Shown: positions 51,090 through 60,611 of the stretch, in pieces
How the letters are laid out: the number at the start of each line of letters is the position of its first letter
How positions within the stretch are numbered: position 1 is the first letter of the stretch
Assembly: GCF_024707105.1 (NCBI RefSeq)
Contig: NZ_JANQAJ010000009.1
Span: 574,501 to 638,500, forward strand
Reading direction: 5' to 3'
DNA length: 64,000 nt
From: Devosia ginsengisoli
Lineage (GTDB): Bacteria; Pseudomonadota; Alphaproteobacteria; Rhizobiales; Devosiaceae
Position numbers and translations under genes: made by a program
The notes under the pieces: model-generated
The model's database searches: none
Seen by the model: only the letters and a program-made list of their open reading frames with translations
What the model was told of the DNA's origin: nothing

Positions 51090-51659
51090 TCAAGCTGCCT
51101 TGTGCTCGGCGCCGTAGAGGCCAAGATAGTAGTTCAGATTATCGTCCCGCAGCCCCAGCGTTTCCAGCACACCGCCCATGAAGCTGACCGGCGCCGTGCC
51201 GGGCGCCGTGACGATCCTCCCGGCCACCACGGCATCGGGCTGGTCGCGATAATGCGGCGCGCCCTTGTAGCCGGTCGGTGTGAGGTTGTCGGTCGAGTTG
51301 GATGTGTGGGCGACATCGTCGAGCAGTCCGGCTCGGGCCAGTGCCAGCGTGCCGTCGCAGATGCCGGCCACCGTCTTGCCCGCGTCGCGTGCGGCGATCA
51401 GTGCCTTGCCGATATCGGGCGCATCTGCCTGGCTCCACGCCGCGCCGCCATTGACCACCAGCGCATCGATGGCGCCGACATCGATGTCATCCACCGCCAT
51501 GTCCGGCGTGACCTTGAGCCCGCCCGAGGAGGTGACCGGCTTGCCATCCGGCGTCGCGAACCTTGTGTCGATATGGAAATAGGAGCGTGCCGCCGCGTTG
51601 AGCAAGGCGGTTTCCCAATCGGCATAGCCTTCGGTGAGAATGGTGACGATCGTGGTCAT
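51090..51659 (-). CDS. DJ-1/PfpI family protein
   Basis: 189 residues from ATG 51659, with AGGAG upstream. Flavodoxin-like fold with the nucleophile elbow VAGICDGTLALARAG holding Cys. N-terminal TIVTILTEGYADWETALLN, including the conserved Glu. Members are glyoxalases, deglycases or peptidase-like; the exact activity cannot be told. Confidence 0.87.
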   Translation of the reverse strand: MTTIVTILTEGYADWETALLNAAARSYFHIDTRFATPDGKPVTSSGGLKVTPDMAVDDIDVGAIDALVVNGGAAWSQADAPDIGKALIAARDAGKTVAGICDGTLALARAGLLDDVAHTSNSTDNLTPTGYKGAPHYRDQPDAVVAGRIVTAPGTAPVSFMGGVLETLGLRDDNLNYYLGLYGAEHKAA

Positions 51660-51781
51660 CTGATAGCTCCTGTTGGTGAACCCAGCCTGCCGCCGGCATA
51701 TGACAGATCGTGTCAGCAGGTTCAAAAGCCCGTCAGGCGGGCCGGCGCGCATTGAGATGAAACGCCCGCGCTGCTAAGAGG

Positions 51782-52969
51782 ATGCCGCCTTCCCCACCGT
51801 ATCGGAGCCGTTGCCCCTTGCTGTTCGCCCGTCGTTTCGTCCTTGTCCTCATGCTGGCGCTGCTGAGCCTGGCGCCGGCCCGCGCCAATCCGATGCTGCT
51901 GGTGGATATGGACAATTTCGCCGTGCTCTATGCCGAGGACGCCGGCCAGCCCTGGCATCCGGCCTCGCTCACCAAGCTGATGACGGCCTATGTCGCCTTC
52001 GACCAGATCGCCCTGGGCAAGGTGAGTCTCGATACGCCCGTGGTCATTTCCCGCAAGGCCTTCAACCAGGCGCCATCCAAGTCGGGCCTGGCCGTCGGCA
52101 GCGCCGTCACCCTGCAGGACGCGCTCTATCTCCTGCTGGTGAAGTCGGCCAATGACGTGGCCGTGGCCATTGCCGAAACCATTGCCGGCGACGAAGCCAG
52201 CTATGTGGCGCTGATGAACGACACCGCCGCGCGCATGGGCCTGACGGCAACCCATTACGCCAATGCCAATGGCCTGCACGACCCGGCCCAGGTCACCTCG
52301 GCGCGAGACCTGGCCATTCTCTCGCTCTATATCCGTCAGACCTTCCCGCAATATATGCCCATCTTCGGCACCGCCACAGTGATGCTCAACGGCAAGAAGC
52401 TGGAATCGGAAAACAAGCTGCTGGAAACCTTTGCCGGCACGACCGGCATGAAGACCGGCTTCATCTGCGCCTCGGGACTCAACATGGTGGCGACAGTGGA
52501 TCGCAATGGCCGCCGCCTGCTCGCCGTGATCCTGGGCGGCGCCTCGGCGCGCGACCGCAACGAGCGCACCGCCGAACTGATCCTGCGCGGGCTGAGCGGC
52601 GCGGCCACGCCCACCGGGCAGACCGTGCTGACGCTGGGCAACAATCCGGGCGCACTGCCCGTCGACATGCGGTCGCAGATCTGTGGCAAGGAAGCCAAGG
52701 CCTATGTAGCAAGCCAGGAAGCGGCCTTCCCCATGGGCCTCAAGGGCCAGCCGAGCTTCCTCACCGACACGGTGCTGACCAGCTCCTACGTGGCGACCGA
52801 TCTGGGCCGCATCGCGGTCGGCGTCAGCCTGCCGCGGCCGCGCCCCGCCCATCTGCCGATTTTCAGCGAACCGACCACCGAGGCGGCGCTCGACGGCGAC
52901 CTGCGGCCCGGCCTGCCGGCGGCCATGCCGGGCGCCGTGCCCTTCCCCCGGCCGCGCCCCAACTTCTAG
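51782..52969 (+). CDS. D-alanyl-D-alanine carboxypeptidase (S11, PBP5/6-like)
   Basis: 395 residues with a signal peptide (FVLVLMLALLSLAPARA). Active-site motifs: SLTK (WHPASLTKLMTAY), SAN (LVKSANDVAVAI) and KTG (GMKTGFICASG). Trims the terminal D-Ala of peptidoglycan stem peptides in the periplasm. The C-terminus is Pro-rich (VPFPRPRPNF) rather than an amphipathic anchor. Confidence 0.93.
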   Translation: MPPSPPYRSRCPLLFARRFVLVLMLALLSLAPARANPMLLVDMDNFAVLYAEDAGQPWHPASLTKLMTAYVAFDQIALGKVSLDTPVVISRKAFNQAPSKSGLAVGSAVTLQDALYLLLVKSANDVAVAIAETIAGDEASYVALMNDTAARMGLTATHYANANGLHDPAQVTSARDLAILSLYIRQTFPQYMPIFGTATVMLNGKKLESENKLLETFAGTTGMKTGFICASGLNMVATVDRNGRRLLAVILGGASARDRNERTAELILRGLSGAATPTGQTVLTLGNNPGALPVDMRSQICGKEAKAYVASQEAAFPMGLKGQPSFLTDTVLTSSYVATDLGRIAVGVSLPRPRPAHLPIFSEPTTEAALDGDLRPGLPAAMPGAVPFPRPRPNF

Positions 52970-53123
52970 ACCTATCGAAAATCTGGCGCTTCATGCACCT
53001 CACGCAGAGGTGACGCCCAGCCATGGCGCTACTGCATGGCGTTAACCTTGTTCCTTACCGGGGTGTTAATTTTTTCCGTCGCATTTTGCGGAAAGACATC
53101 AGACCCTTCAGACGAGGACATCC

Positions 53124-53795
53124 ATGAAGCGCCTTGGCATCATGCTTTCCGCGATCGCCCTGCTGACATCAGCCGGCCATGCCGCCGATCTCGGCTGGAA
53201 CAGCGGCGCCAGCCCGATCTATTCGCCCACCCCGGCCTCCGGCTGGTCGGGCTTTTATGCCGGCGTCAGCGGCGGCTATGGCTTCGGTTCCCAGACCGTG
53301 CAGCCCGCCCCCGGCGCAGCGGCAACGAACAATACCGGCGGCTGGAACCTCGGCGGCCAGGTTGGCTACAACATGGATATGGGCGGCTTCATCATCGGCG
53401 CCGAAGGCGACCTGCAATGGGCCAATGTCGGCTATTCCGAAGCCCTGGGCGCCGATACATTCCGCACCGGCATCGACTTCTACGGCACCCTGCGCGGCCG
53501 CGCCGGCATGGCCTTCGGCCAGGTCATGCCCTATGTGACCGGCGGCCTTGCCGCCGGGCGCGGCACGGCCAGCCTGGACAATGGCGTGGTCACCACGCAA
53601 TCGGCCACCCATATGGGCTGGACCGCCGGCATCGGCCTCGAGGCCCAGGCAACCGAGAATATCACGATCAAGGCCGAATATCTTTACGTCGATCTGGGCA
53701 CCCAGACCTATAACAACCTGCCGGCCCCGGTCGGCAATATCGACGTCTCGCAACGCTTCAGCGTGGTTCGCGCCGGCATCAACTACAAGTTCTAG
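53124..53795 (+). CDS. Outer membrane beta-barrel protein (Omp25/31-like)
   Basis: 223 residues, signal peptide MKRLGIMLSAIALLTSAGHA. Starts the barrel with WSGFYAGVSGGYGFGSQ and ends with Phe (AGINYKF), the usual outer-membrane barrel C-terminus. Eight-strand family common in Hyphomicrobiales. The 154-base leader has no gene. Confidence 0.88.
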   Translation: MKRLGIMLSAIALLTSAGHAADLGWNSGASPIYSPTPASGWSGFYAGVSGGYGFGSQTVQPAPGAAATNNTGGWNLGGQVGYNMDMGGFIIGAEGDLQWANVGYSEALGADTFRTGIDFYGTLRGRAGMAFGQVMPYVTGGLAAGRGTASLDNGVVTTQSATHMGWTAGIGLEAQATENITIKAEYLYVDLGTQTYNNLPAPVGNIDVSQRFSVVRAGINYKF

Positions 53796-53858
53796 CAACC
53801 TGCCGGTTGCCAAGCACCGCCGCTCCGGGCAAAGCTCGGGCGGCGGAGGACCATTGGC

Positions 53859-54686
53859 ATGACAATGCAAGGCGCAATACGCACGGGAACGGCCGGCTGG
53901 GTATTCGCACCCTGGCGCGGCACCTTCTTTCCTGATGGCCTCGTGCAGAAAAAGGAGCTGGCCTATGCCAGCTCCCGCCTCGGCAGCATCGAGATCAACG
54001 CCACATTCCGCGCCAATCAGAAGCCGGAGAGTTTCGCCAAATGGGCCGGCGAGGCGCGCGAGGGTTTCGTCTTTTCCATCAAGGGGCCGCAGCTCGTCAC
54101 CCATATCAAGCGGCTGAAGAATTGCGAGCAGGAGCTGGCCAATTTCTTCGCCTCCGGCCCCCTGGCGCTGGGTGCCAAGCTCGGCCCCTTCATCTGGCAG
54201 CTTCCGCCCAATGTCAGCTATAACGGCGACGTATTGAGCGCCTTCCTCAAGCTGCTGCCGCGCACCACCGCCGACTATGTCGCGCTGGCCAGCAAGGCCG
54301 ACGAGCGGCTCAAATCGGCGCCCTTCCTCACCACCGACGGCGTCGGCCCCATCCGCCACGCCATCGAGATGCGCAATGCCAGCTTCGATATGCCCGAGGT
54401 CAATGCGTTGCTGGCCGAGCACAATGTGGCCCGCGTCATTGCCGACACGGAAGAAAACCCCGCGCGCGAGCTGACCGCCGATTTCGCCTATTGCCGCTTG
54501 CAGGGCCCGATACGCGGCGACGGCTATCAGCAGGCCGATATCGACGATTGGGCCACGATCGTCAAAGCCTGGGCCGAGGCCGGCAAGGACGTGTTTGCCT
54601 ATTTCGTGCACGAGGACAAATTGCACGCCCCGGCCAATGCCATCGCCCTCCGGCAGGCTGCCGGCATCAGCCTGCCGGGCGACTGA
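53859..54686 (+). CDS. DUF72 family protein
   Basis: 275 residues. DUF72 (TIM-barrel-like, YecE) pattern: RTGTAGWVFAPWRGTFFPDG, LGSIEINATFRANQKPESFA, PFIWQLPPNVSYN, and YCRLQGPIRGDGYQ. No catalytic role is established. Confidence 0.88.
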   Translation: MTMQGAIRTGTAGWVFAPWRGTFFPDGLVQKKELAYASSRLGSIEINATFRANQKPESFAKWAGEAREGFVFSIKGPQLVTHIKRLKNCEQELANFFASGPLALGAKLGPFIWQLPPNVSYNGDVLSAFLKLLPRTTADYVALASKADERLKSAPFLTTDGVGPIRHAIEMRNASFDMPEVNALLAEHNVARVIADTEENPARELTADFAYCRLQGPIRGDGYQQADIDDWATIVKAWAEAGKDVFAYFVHEDKLHAPANAIALRQAAGISLPGD

Positions 54687-54769
54687 TCACAAGCCTGTTC
54701 CCCGCTGGAATTTGCCGCAATCACGGTCTATTCCGGCCCCTGTTTCAGCGTCACCCAAGAGTTCCCAGC

Positions 54770-55276
54770 ATGGCTGCATCCATCCTTCACCCGCTCGACA
54801 AGAAATCGGCCGGCCTTGCCTTCGTGCTCGGGCTGGTGGCGATCCTGGGCGCGCTCGCCAGCCAATTCATCGGCGGGCTGGTACCCTGCGAGCTCTGCCT
54901 CGAACAGCGCCTGGCCTATTACTGGGGCCTGCCCATCCTGCTGGTCGTGCTGCTGACCTGGAACCGCCTGCCGTTGACCGTTTGGTACATCGCCATGGCC
55001 ATTGTCACCGCCATCTTCGTCTGGGGCGCCTATATGGGCGGATACCATGCCGGCGTCGAATGGGGCTTCTGGCCGGGACCCACCGCCTGCACCGGCATCG
55101 GTGAGACCATGGATTTCGACGCGCTGAGCAACCTGACCCCGGTCATCGGCTGCGACGTGGTCCAGTTCCGCTTCCTCGGCATTTCCCTGGCGGGTTATAA
55201 TGCACTGGTCTCGGTGGCCATCGTGGCGCTGCTGGGCATTTCGATTGCAGCGCAGATGCGGCATAGGCGGAGTTAG
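54770..55276 (+). CDS. Disulfide bond formation protein B (DsbB family)
   Basis: 168 residues, four membrane spans. First redox pair in LVPCELCLEQR; second pair formed by Cys in PTACTGIG and PVIGCDVVQF. Reoxidises the periplasmic thiol oxidase (DsbA-like) and passes electrons to quinone. Confidence 0.9.
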   Translation: MAASILHPLDKKSAGLAFVLGLVAILGALASQFIGGLVPCELCLEQRLAYYWGLPILLVVLLTWNRLPLTVWYIAMAIVTAIFVWGAYMGGYHAGVEWGFWPGPTACTGIGETMDFDALSNLTPVIGCDVVQFRFLGISLAGYNALVSVAIVALLGISIAAQMRHRRS

Positions 55277-55305
55277 TAGGCGAGGCTCTGACTGTCAGAT
55301 CGCAA

Positions 55306-55599
55306 CTAGCTATCCAGAATTCTGCGATGATCCATGGCGTCGTTCAGGATGTGAACCACCACGACATCGTTGGCGCTGCTAACCTGATAGTAGATTGAAT
55401 AACCTTTATACGGAAATCGCCGCAAGCGCTGTCCGTAGTCGGCGACAATAGGGTGACGAAGCGGCTGCCCGGCAAGGACGTGGCAATTGGCTACCAATTC
55501 CTGAACGAATGACACGGCGCGCAGCGGGTTATCGGCAGCGATGTAGCCGGCAATCGCTTCGAGGTCCGCCTCCGCCTCGGCAGCAATCGTTACCGTCAT
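55306..55599 (-). CDS. parE: ParE-type toxin
   Basis: 97 residues, RelE/ParE superfamily: EAEADLEAIAGYIAADNPLR, AGQPLRHPIVADYGQRLRRF and the ending NDAMDHRRIL. In known pairs ParE poisons gyrase. Its ATG overlaps the antitoxin stop by ATGA. Confidence 0.88.
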   Translation of the reverse strand: MTVTIAAEAEADLEAIAGYIAADNPLRAVSFVQELVANCHVLAGQPLRHPIVADYGQRLRRFPYKGYSIYYQVSSANDVVVVHILNDAMDHRRILDS

Positions 55600-55850
55600 G
55601 ACGACTGCTCATCCGCCATGCGCTGGTACTTGGCGATCAGGCGATCGGCCACCTCATCGAGCGGCTTGACGCGCCCTTCCTCGACATCCTTCATCCCACG
55701 TTCAAGCGCCGCCCGCAGTCGCGCCTCGCGCTCCTGCACCAGCCTTACGCCTTCGCGCAAGACTTCGCTCTTGGAGTTGTAGCGGCCGTTTTCGACCAGG
55801 TCGGCTACAACTTTTTCGAGGGTGTCACCCAGTTCGGCGCTGATGGCCAT
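55596..55850 (-). CDS. parD: ParD-type antitoxin (CopG-like)
   Basis: 84 residues from ATG 55850, with GGAGAG upstream. Ribbon-helix-helix N-terminus (ISAELGDTLEKVVADLVENG, RYNSKSEVLREGVRLVQERE) and an acidic C-terminus that wraps the toxin. Likely binds the palindrome at 55874-55890 and represses the pair. Confidence 0.88.
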   Translation of the reverse strand: MAISAELGDTLEKVVADLVENGRYNSKSEVLREGVRLVQEREARLRAALERGMKDVEEGRVKPLDEVADRLIAKYQRMADEQSS

Positions 55851-55873
55851 AGCTTCTCTCCGCTTGAGACAAG

Positions 55874-55890
55874 CCAATAATAGTTATTGG
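55874..55890. promoter_or_regulatory. ParD operator
   Basis: CCAATAA-TAG-TTATTGG, perfect 7-bp arms 23 bases before parD and between it and the convergent end of the HNH gene. AT-rich against a GC-rich background. Confidence 0.65.
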
Positions 55891-55908
55891 ACCACAAGCC
55901 TGCAAGCC

Positions 55909-56466
55909 TTACGGCTCCAGCTCAATATCCCAGTAGAGATAGTCCAGCCAGCTCTGGTGCAGGTGGTTGGGCGGGAAGGCGCGACCATTGTTGTGCAGGT
56001 CATGCACGGTGGGATGGTACGGCTTCTGGTGCGGGAACATGCGGATTTCGCTGGGCAGGCGATTGGCCTTGCGCAGGTTGCAGGGCGCGCAGGCGGCCAC
56101 GACATTTTCCCACGTGGTCTGGCCGCCCTTGGAGCGCGGAATGACGTGGTCGAAGGTCAGGTCATCCTTTGAGCCGCAATACTGGCACTGGAAGCGGTCG
56201 CGCAGGAACACGTTGAACCGGGTAAAGGCGGGATGGCGCGCCGGCTTCACATAGTCCCGCAGCGAGACCACGCTGGGCAGTTGCATCTCGAAGCTGGGGG
56301 AGTGGATGACCGTATCGTAATGCGAGACGATATTCACGCGATCCAGGCACACGGCCTTGATGGCGTCCTGCCACGACCAGAGCGATAATGGATAATAGCT
56401 GAGAGGCCGGAAATCGGCATTCAGCACGAGGGCGGGACAGGCCTCAGGCGACACGTGGATCGTCAC
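55909..56466 (-). CDS. HNH endonuclease
   Basis: 185 residues. Zinc-bound HNH: CQYCGSKDDLTFDHVIPRSK, then NVVAACAPCNLRKANRLPSE. This chromosomal type (start ALVLNADFRPLSYYPLSLW) is widespread and has no settled role; it is not part of the prophage. Confidence 0.9.
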   Translation of the reverse strand: MTIHVSPEACPALVLNADFRPLSYYPLSLWSWQDAIKAVCLDRVNIVSHYDTVIHSPSFEMQLPSVVSLRDYVKPARHPAFTRFNVFLRDRFQCQYCGSKDDLTFDHVIPRSKGGQTTWENVVAACAPCNLRKANRLPSEIRMFPHQKPYHPTVHDLHNNGRAFPPNHLHQSWLDYLYWDIELEP

Positions 56467-56591
56467 TTGAGTCTCCCGGAACGGGAATCGAGTAAGTCCA
56501 TAGCTCCCTTATACTAAGCCCTTTGTGTCAGGGCTGTGAAGCGGGGAGCAGAGCGTTTTCAGGAAAAAGTGGTGGCCGGGTTCCCCGCCGC

Positions 56592-57254
56592 CTATGTCGC
56601 CGCGATTCTCTGGATGAAGGCCGTGGCGAAAGCCAGCCCGTCCGGGGCGATGCCGTGGCCGACGCCTGCGCTGACATGATAGGCCACGTCATAGCCGGCC
56701 AGCCGCAAAGCCACATCGGCATCGGCGCTGAGTTCGGGATCGACCACCTCGTCCAGGTCGCCATGCACCAGGCAGACCGGGCTTTTGGCCAGGGCCGCAC
56801 TGCCGAAACCCTCCGGCGGCACGAAGGCGCCGGAAAAGGAGATGATGCCCATGAGCGGTTTTTCGAGCGACAGCCCCACATGCAGCGCCATCATGGCGCC
56901 CTGGCTGAAACCGGCCAGAATGGTGTTTTCCGGCCCGATGCCGCTCTGGCGCCACAGGTCTTCGAGGAATTCGACCAGCACCGGCCGCGCCTGCGCCACG
57001 CCGAGCTGGCGGCTGGCCAGCCGGTCGCCTTCGAAGGCGATATCGAACCACTGAAAGCCCGAGGCCAGTTGCCGGCATTGCTCGGGCGCATTGGGCGAGA
57101 TGAAGGCCGCATCGGGCAATACGCCCTGCCAATGCGGCGCCAGCCCGATCAGGTCATTGCCATCGCTGCCATAGCCATGCAGCAGCACCACCGCCTGCTT
57201 GGGAAGACCGCCGGAGGCGGGCGGCAGCATGGGGCCGGAGAGTTTGACGGACAT
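56592..57254 (-). CDS. Alpha/beta hydrolase (carboxylesterase/phospholipase)
   Basis: 220 residues, serine hydrolase. Oxyanion region VVLLHGYGSDGNDLIGL, nucleophile GFSQGAMMAL, Asp in LVHGDLDEVVDP and His in GVGHGIAPDGL. Family often called phospholipase/carboxylesterase YpfH-like; small ester substrates expected. Confidence 0.9.
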   Translation of the reverse strand: MSVKLSGPMLPPASGGLPKQAVVLLHGYGSDGNDLIGLAPHWQGVLPDAAFISPNAPEQCRQLASGFQWFDIAFEGDRLASRQLGVAQARPVLVEFLEDLWRQSGIGPENTILAGFSQGAMMALHVGLSLEKPLMGIISFSGAFVPPEGFGSAALAKSPVCLVHGDLDEVVDPELSADADVALRLAGYDVAYHVSAGVGHGIAPDGLAFATAFIQRIAAT

Positions 57255-57315
57255 GGCGACCTCGAACCTTGCAATGGGTTCCGCCTAGCATGAACGTCCT
57301 GCCCTGGCGAGAAAT

Positions 57316-57342
57316 GAGTCCGGCCGGAGGTGAGCCGGACTC
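57316..57342 (-). terminator. Hairpin after outer membrane gene
   Basis: GAGTCCGGC-9 nt-GCCGGACTC, perfect nine-pair stem just past the stop of the outer-membrane gene; in that direction it is followed by ATTTCTC rather than a full T-run. Confidence 0.6.
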
Positions 57343-57350
57343 CAGTTGGG

Positions 57351-58178
57351 TCAGAAGTGGTAGTTGACGCCCGCCTTGAGCTGGTGCGTAGCCGCATCGA
57401 ACGTGCTGCCGCCCCCGCCGAGCAGTCCGCCCAGCAAGCTCGATGGTCCTATCGCGCTCGGCAGGTTGAGATAGCTGTATTCCGCCGATACCGAGACCGC
57501 ATCCGTCACCATGGCCTCGATGCCGACGCCGAAAGTCGGGCCGACGATCAACTGGGTGGTCGAGCCCGAGCTGGGCAAGTCGATATTCGGCAGGCCGATC
57601 AGTCCGCCCGGATCGGCCAGCGTTACCCGCGAATTGTTGGTGATGGTGACATTCGCCAGCGCCGCACCACCCTTGAGGTAGAACATCCAGTTGTCCTGGG
57701 CGAAGCCGACGCGGCCCTGCAGCGTCGTATACCAGTCGAGGCCGAAGGTGGTGACATCGCTGTAGTCGATCGTCGCGGTGTTGACGCCGTCGGTCATGCT
57801 CAGCGCCGCCACCGTGCTGTTGGTCTTGCCGAAGCCGCCCAGGCCACCGCCGAGCTCCACACCGAGCACCAGTTGCTCCCGCTGGTAATTATAGCCGGCC
57901 GCCGCCCCGCCAAACAGGCCACTGATGCGGCCATTGCTCGAATCGAGTGTACCCGACAGCACATCGCCACCGCCCAGGTCGAGCGTGGCCGGCCCGATGC
58001 TGGAGGAGGATGCGCCAGCCGAATCGAGTGCATAGCCGCCATAAATGCCGGCATAGAAGCCCGCCCAGTCCGTCGTCGATTGCCCCAGAGCACCGCTCGT
58101 GCCCAGCCCCAATGCCAGGGCACCAATCGCCAGCTTCGATAGTGTCGCTTTCCCCACCGGTTCTCTCCCGTGATCCAT
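57351..58178 (-). CDS. Outer membrane beta-barrel protein
   Basis: 275 residues from ATG 58178. A GTG at 58157 with GGGAGAGAAC upstream gives a cleaner signal peptide (GKATLSKLAIGALALGLGTS then GALGQS) and may be the true start. The barrel begins WAGFYAGIYGGYALDS and ends with Phe (AGVNYHF). Gly-rich loops (LLGGLLGGGGS). Same broad family as the protein at 53124. Confidence 0.85.
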   Translation of the reverse strand: MDHGREPVGKATLSKLAIGALALGLGTSGALGQSTTDWAGFYAGIYGGYALDSAGASSSSIGPATLDLGGGDVLSGTLDSSNGRISGLFGGAAAGYNYQREQLVLGVELGGGLGGFGKTNSTVAALSMTDGVNTATIDYSDVTTFGLDWYTTLQGRVGFAQDNWMFYLKGGAALANVTITNNSRVTLADPGGLIGLPNIDLPSSGSTTQLIVGPTFGVGIEAMVTDAVSVSAEYSYLNLPSAIGPSSLLGGLLGGGGSTFDAATHQLKAGVNYHF

Positions 58179-58274
58179 GATGGGAAAGCCTTGGCGCAAC
58201 ACGATTGTCGCCACATCCGTCATTTGAATGAGCCGGAGCGACTGAAAGGCGGCCTGTGTCCCGCCGGACACAGG

Positions 58275-59357
58275 TCAGGGCAGCGCGCCGCTGACCCCTT
58301 TGAGCAGGGCGATGAGCTGGCCCTGCTGGCGCGTCCCGGTCTTGCGCAGCACCTGCGCCAGATGCGTGCGCGCCGTGGCCATGCCAATGCCGCGCTGCTG
58401 GGCCACTTCGGCCAGGGTAAGGCCGGCCGCCAGCCCCGCCGCAATCCTGGCCTCGGCCACCGAAAGATCGAACAGCCCGCGCAAAAGGGGTTCGGTCGGC
58501 ACATTGCCGTCGGCCGAATATCCAGTCACCGCGACCATGGCGGCGCCCTGGTCGAAGATATCGCTGGCGGAGCGGCGCAGCGGAATGACATGGGCGACGA
58601 TGGCGCGGTCGGAATCGACCAGTTGCATCGGAATCGAGCGCACTTCGGGGACGGGCTCGCCCTGCTGTCCAGGCAGGGCGGCCTGCAGCAACTGGTCGGC
58701 AAATCGGTCGCGTGCGGCGAGCCGGCCGAAAGCGGCGGGGCGCAACACGTCGGTCAGCGCCTCGAACGTGGAATTGCTGGCGATCGCCACCCCCCTGGCC
58801 GAGATGATCGCCGCGGGAATGCCAATGGCCTCCAGCGCAGCGACACCGGCATTGGCCCGTTCCAACTGAAGCCGCCACGCCATCAGGCTGGCGCGCGCCA
58901 GATGCGGCCTGAAGCCATCCAGCAGGGCCAGGTCGCTTTTGTCGAAATCGGGCAGGCCGCGCTGTCGCTCGAAGGTGAACAGGATGAATTCCCCATGCGG
59001 CATGTCCACCACTGAGCCGACCTGCCAGTCGGCGCCGATCCTGACCATGTTATCGTCGTAAGGGTTGCTTCCGTTGCGCTCGTCCTCGGTGAAGAAGTCG
59101 GCGCGTTCGAGAAATCCGGGATATTTCATCCGGCGCAGGCGAAGCGCAGGAGCGTTTTCATACCAGACGGGGCCACGGGAGAAATCCGCCAGGGTGTCGA
59201 CCACATTGGGCGTTGCGCTGAACAGGGGGGGCAGCCTCGGGTCGACGATCAGAATGGCGCCGGAATGCGCGCCGGCCCTGGTGGCAAGCTGGCCCAGCAC
59301 CTCCGGCCAGAGTTCGGGGACAAAGGCGGCTTCATAAATCCGATCGAGGATGCTCAA
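58275..59357 (-). CDS. LuxR-type regulator, second of a tandem pair
   Basis: 360 residues from TTG 59357 (SILDRIYEAAFVPELWPEVL). N-terminal sensor-like part (WQVGSVVDMPHGEFILFTFE) and C-terminal LuxR helix-turn-helix (LSVAEARIAAGLAAGLTLAE, VAQQRGIGMATARTHLAQVL). As sequenced the frame is also open upstream into the first regulator, but shortening the G6 run at 59373-59378 by one gives a TGA that overlaps this TTG (TTGA), so two separate coupled genes are more likely. Confidence 0.75.
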   Translation of the reverse strand: MSILDRIYEAAFVPELWPEVLGQLATRAGAHSGAILIVDPRLPPLFSATPNVVDTLADFSRGPVWYENAPALRLRRMKYPGFLERADFFTEDERNGSNPYDDNMVRIGADWQVGSVVDMPHGEFILFTFERQRGLPDFDKSDLALLDGFRPHLARASLMAWRLQLERANAGVAALEAIGIPAAIISARGVAIASNSTFEALTDVLRPAAFGRLAARDRFADQLLQAALPGQQGEPVPEVRSIPMQLVDSDRAIVAHVIPLRRSASDIFDQGAAMVAVTGYSADGNVPTEPLLRGLFDLSVAEARIAAGLAAGLTLAEVAQQRGIGMATARTHLAQVLRKTGTRQQGQLIALLKGVSGALP

Positions 59358-60513
59358 GCTTGCCGTTCCTGCGGGGGGCGGCTTGTCGCCCGTGAGATAG
59401 GGGATCGGCAACACCGAGAGCAGTAGTGACACCAACTGGCTTTGCTGGCCCGTGCCGGTCTTGCGGAACAATTGCACCAATTGCGTCCGCGCCGTGGGCA
59501 TCGAAATACCGCGTGCCGCCGCGGCCACCGCCAGGGTCTGCCCCGTCGCCAGGGCGGTCGCGAGCTGGGCTTCCCTGGGCGTGAGATCGAACATGGCCCG
59601 AATGCGCTCTTCGAAGCCCGGCGTCAGCCGCTGCGAGAAGATCCTGCAGCCCGACATAGGCCCCATGCAACGCCGGCAATCCCTGCAAGAAGAGATTGTC
59701 GGCAGGCACGATCGAGAGCGCGACGGCATGCCCGCTCTCGGGATGGGTAGCGATCATGTCGGCGCCGCTGCCGCGCATCGGTTCTTCCACACAAGCCTGT
59801 TGCAGAGCCGTCATGAACCGCCGCGCCTGGGCGGGCTGACTGAAGCGTAGCATATTGTGCTGCGCCGTGACTGCCGGCTGCGGCTGCGCCAGCATGGTCT
59901 CGGCGGCCTGGTTGGTCCAGACCAGCCGGCCGCCAGGGTCGACCGCCATCCAGCCGACGCCCTGCGCATTCAATATCCGCCCGGTCTGCTCGAGTTGGCC
60001 GCGCGCAAACCGTATCTGCAAACCCAGCGCGTGGGACAATGTGGTGTTGAGGGCCAACAGCGGAACGGTCTCGCGTCCACTATATTTGTCCGAGCGCCCG
60101 CCGCGACTGAACATGAAATAGCCGGTAATCCCGTCCCGCGCGACGAGACTGTGGACGGCCGCGCTGTGCTGGTCCTGCGGCCGCATCCAGGCATCGAAGA
60201 ACAACGTCTGCTCGAACCGATCCGACACTGCTTCATCGAGCAGGATATCACCCTGGCGCAATCGGTATATTGCCGGGATAAAGGGGTTCTGATCGAGAAG
60301 GTCCGTATAAAGCTGCTTGTATTCGGGTCCGCAATCGCCGTGCAACTGGACATGGCCGCCCGAGCGCTGATCGAACAACGACAGCGCCACAAAATCGGAC
60401 CCGACAAGGTCACGCAGCATCGACGCCACTGACGCCCAACCATCGGTTTCCAGCACTGCCTGGTATAGCTGGACCTTCAGGGCATCCAGTTCGGCAACAA
60501 GATCTCCAGCCAT
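59354..60513 (-). pseudogene. LuxR-type regulator, first of a tandem pair, frame broken near 59641
   Basis: About 386 residues when rejoined, from ATG 60513 (MAGDLVAELDALKVQLYQAV). Middle parts resemble PAS-like sensors (GWMAVDPGGRLVWTNQAAET). The frame is lost after YVGLQDL where one base is missing (about 59638-59644); the other frame goes on FSQRLTPGFEERIRAMFDLT, then the helix-turn-helix ARGISMPTARTQLVQLFRKT. It ends at TGA 59354-59356 only if the G6 run at 59373 is really five. The two regulators align with each other through their whole length, suggesting duplication. Confidence 0.7.
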
Positions 60514-60611
60514 GGCAATACTTTCGCGGTCTTGGCCTCTAATCTGCCACTCAACCACCGGCCTGCCTATCATTCAAATGAATGAGATTGCTTCGACCCA
60601 CTCGCAGCATG

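Noticed and set aside
58275..59729. Single 484-residue protein with two LuxR domains
   Set aside because: Start region is out-of-frame shadow of the upstream regulator; one-base correction of the G6 run gives two coupled genes.
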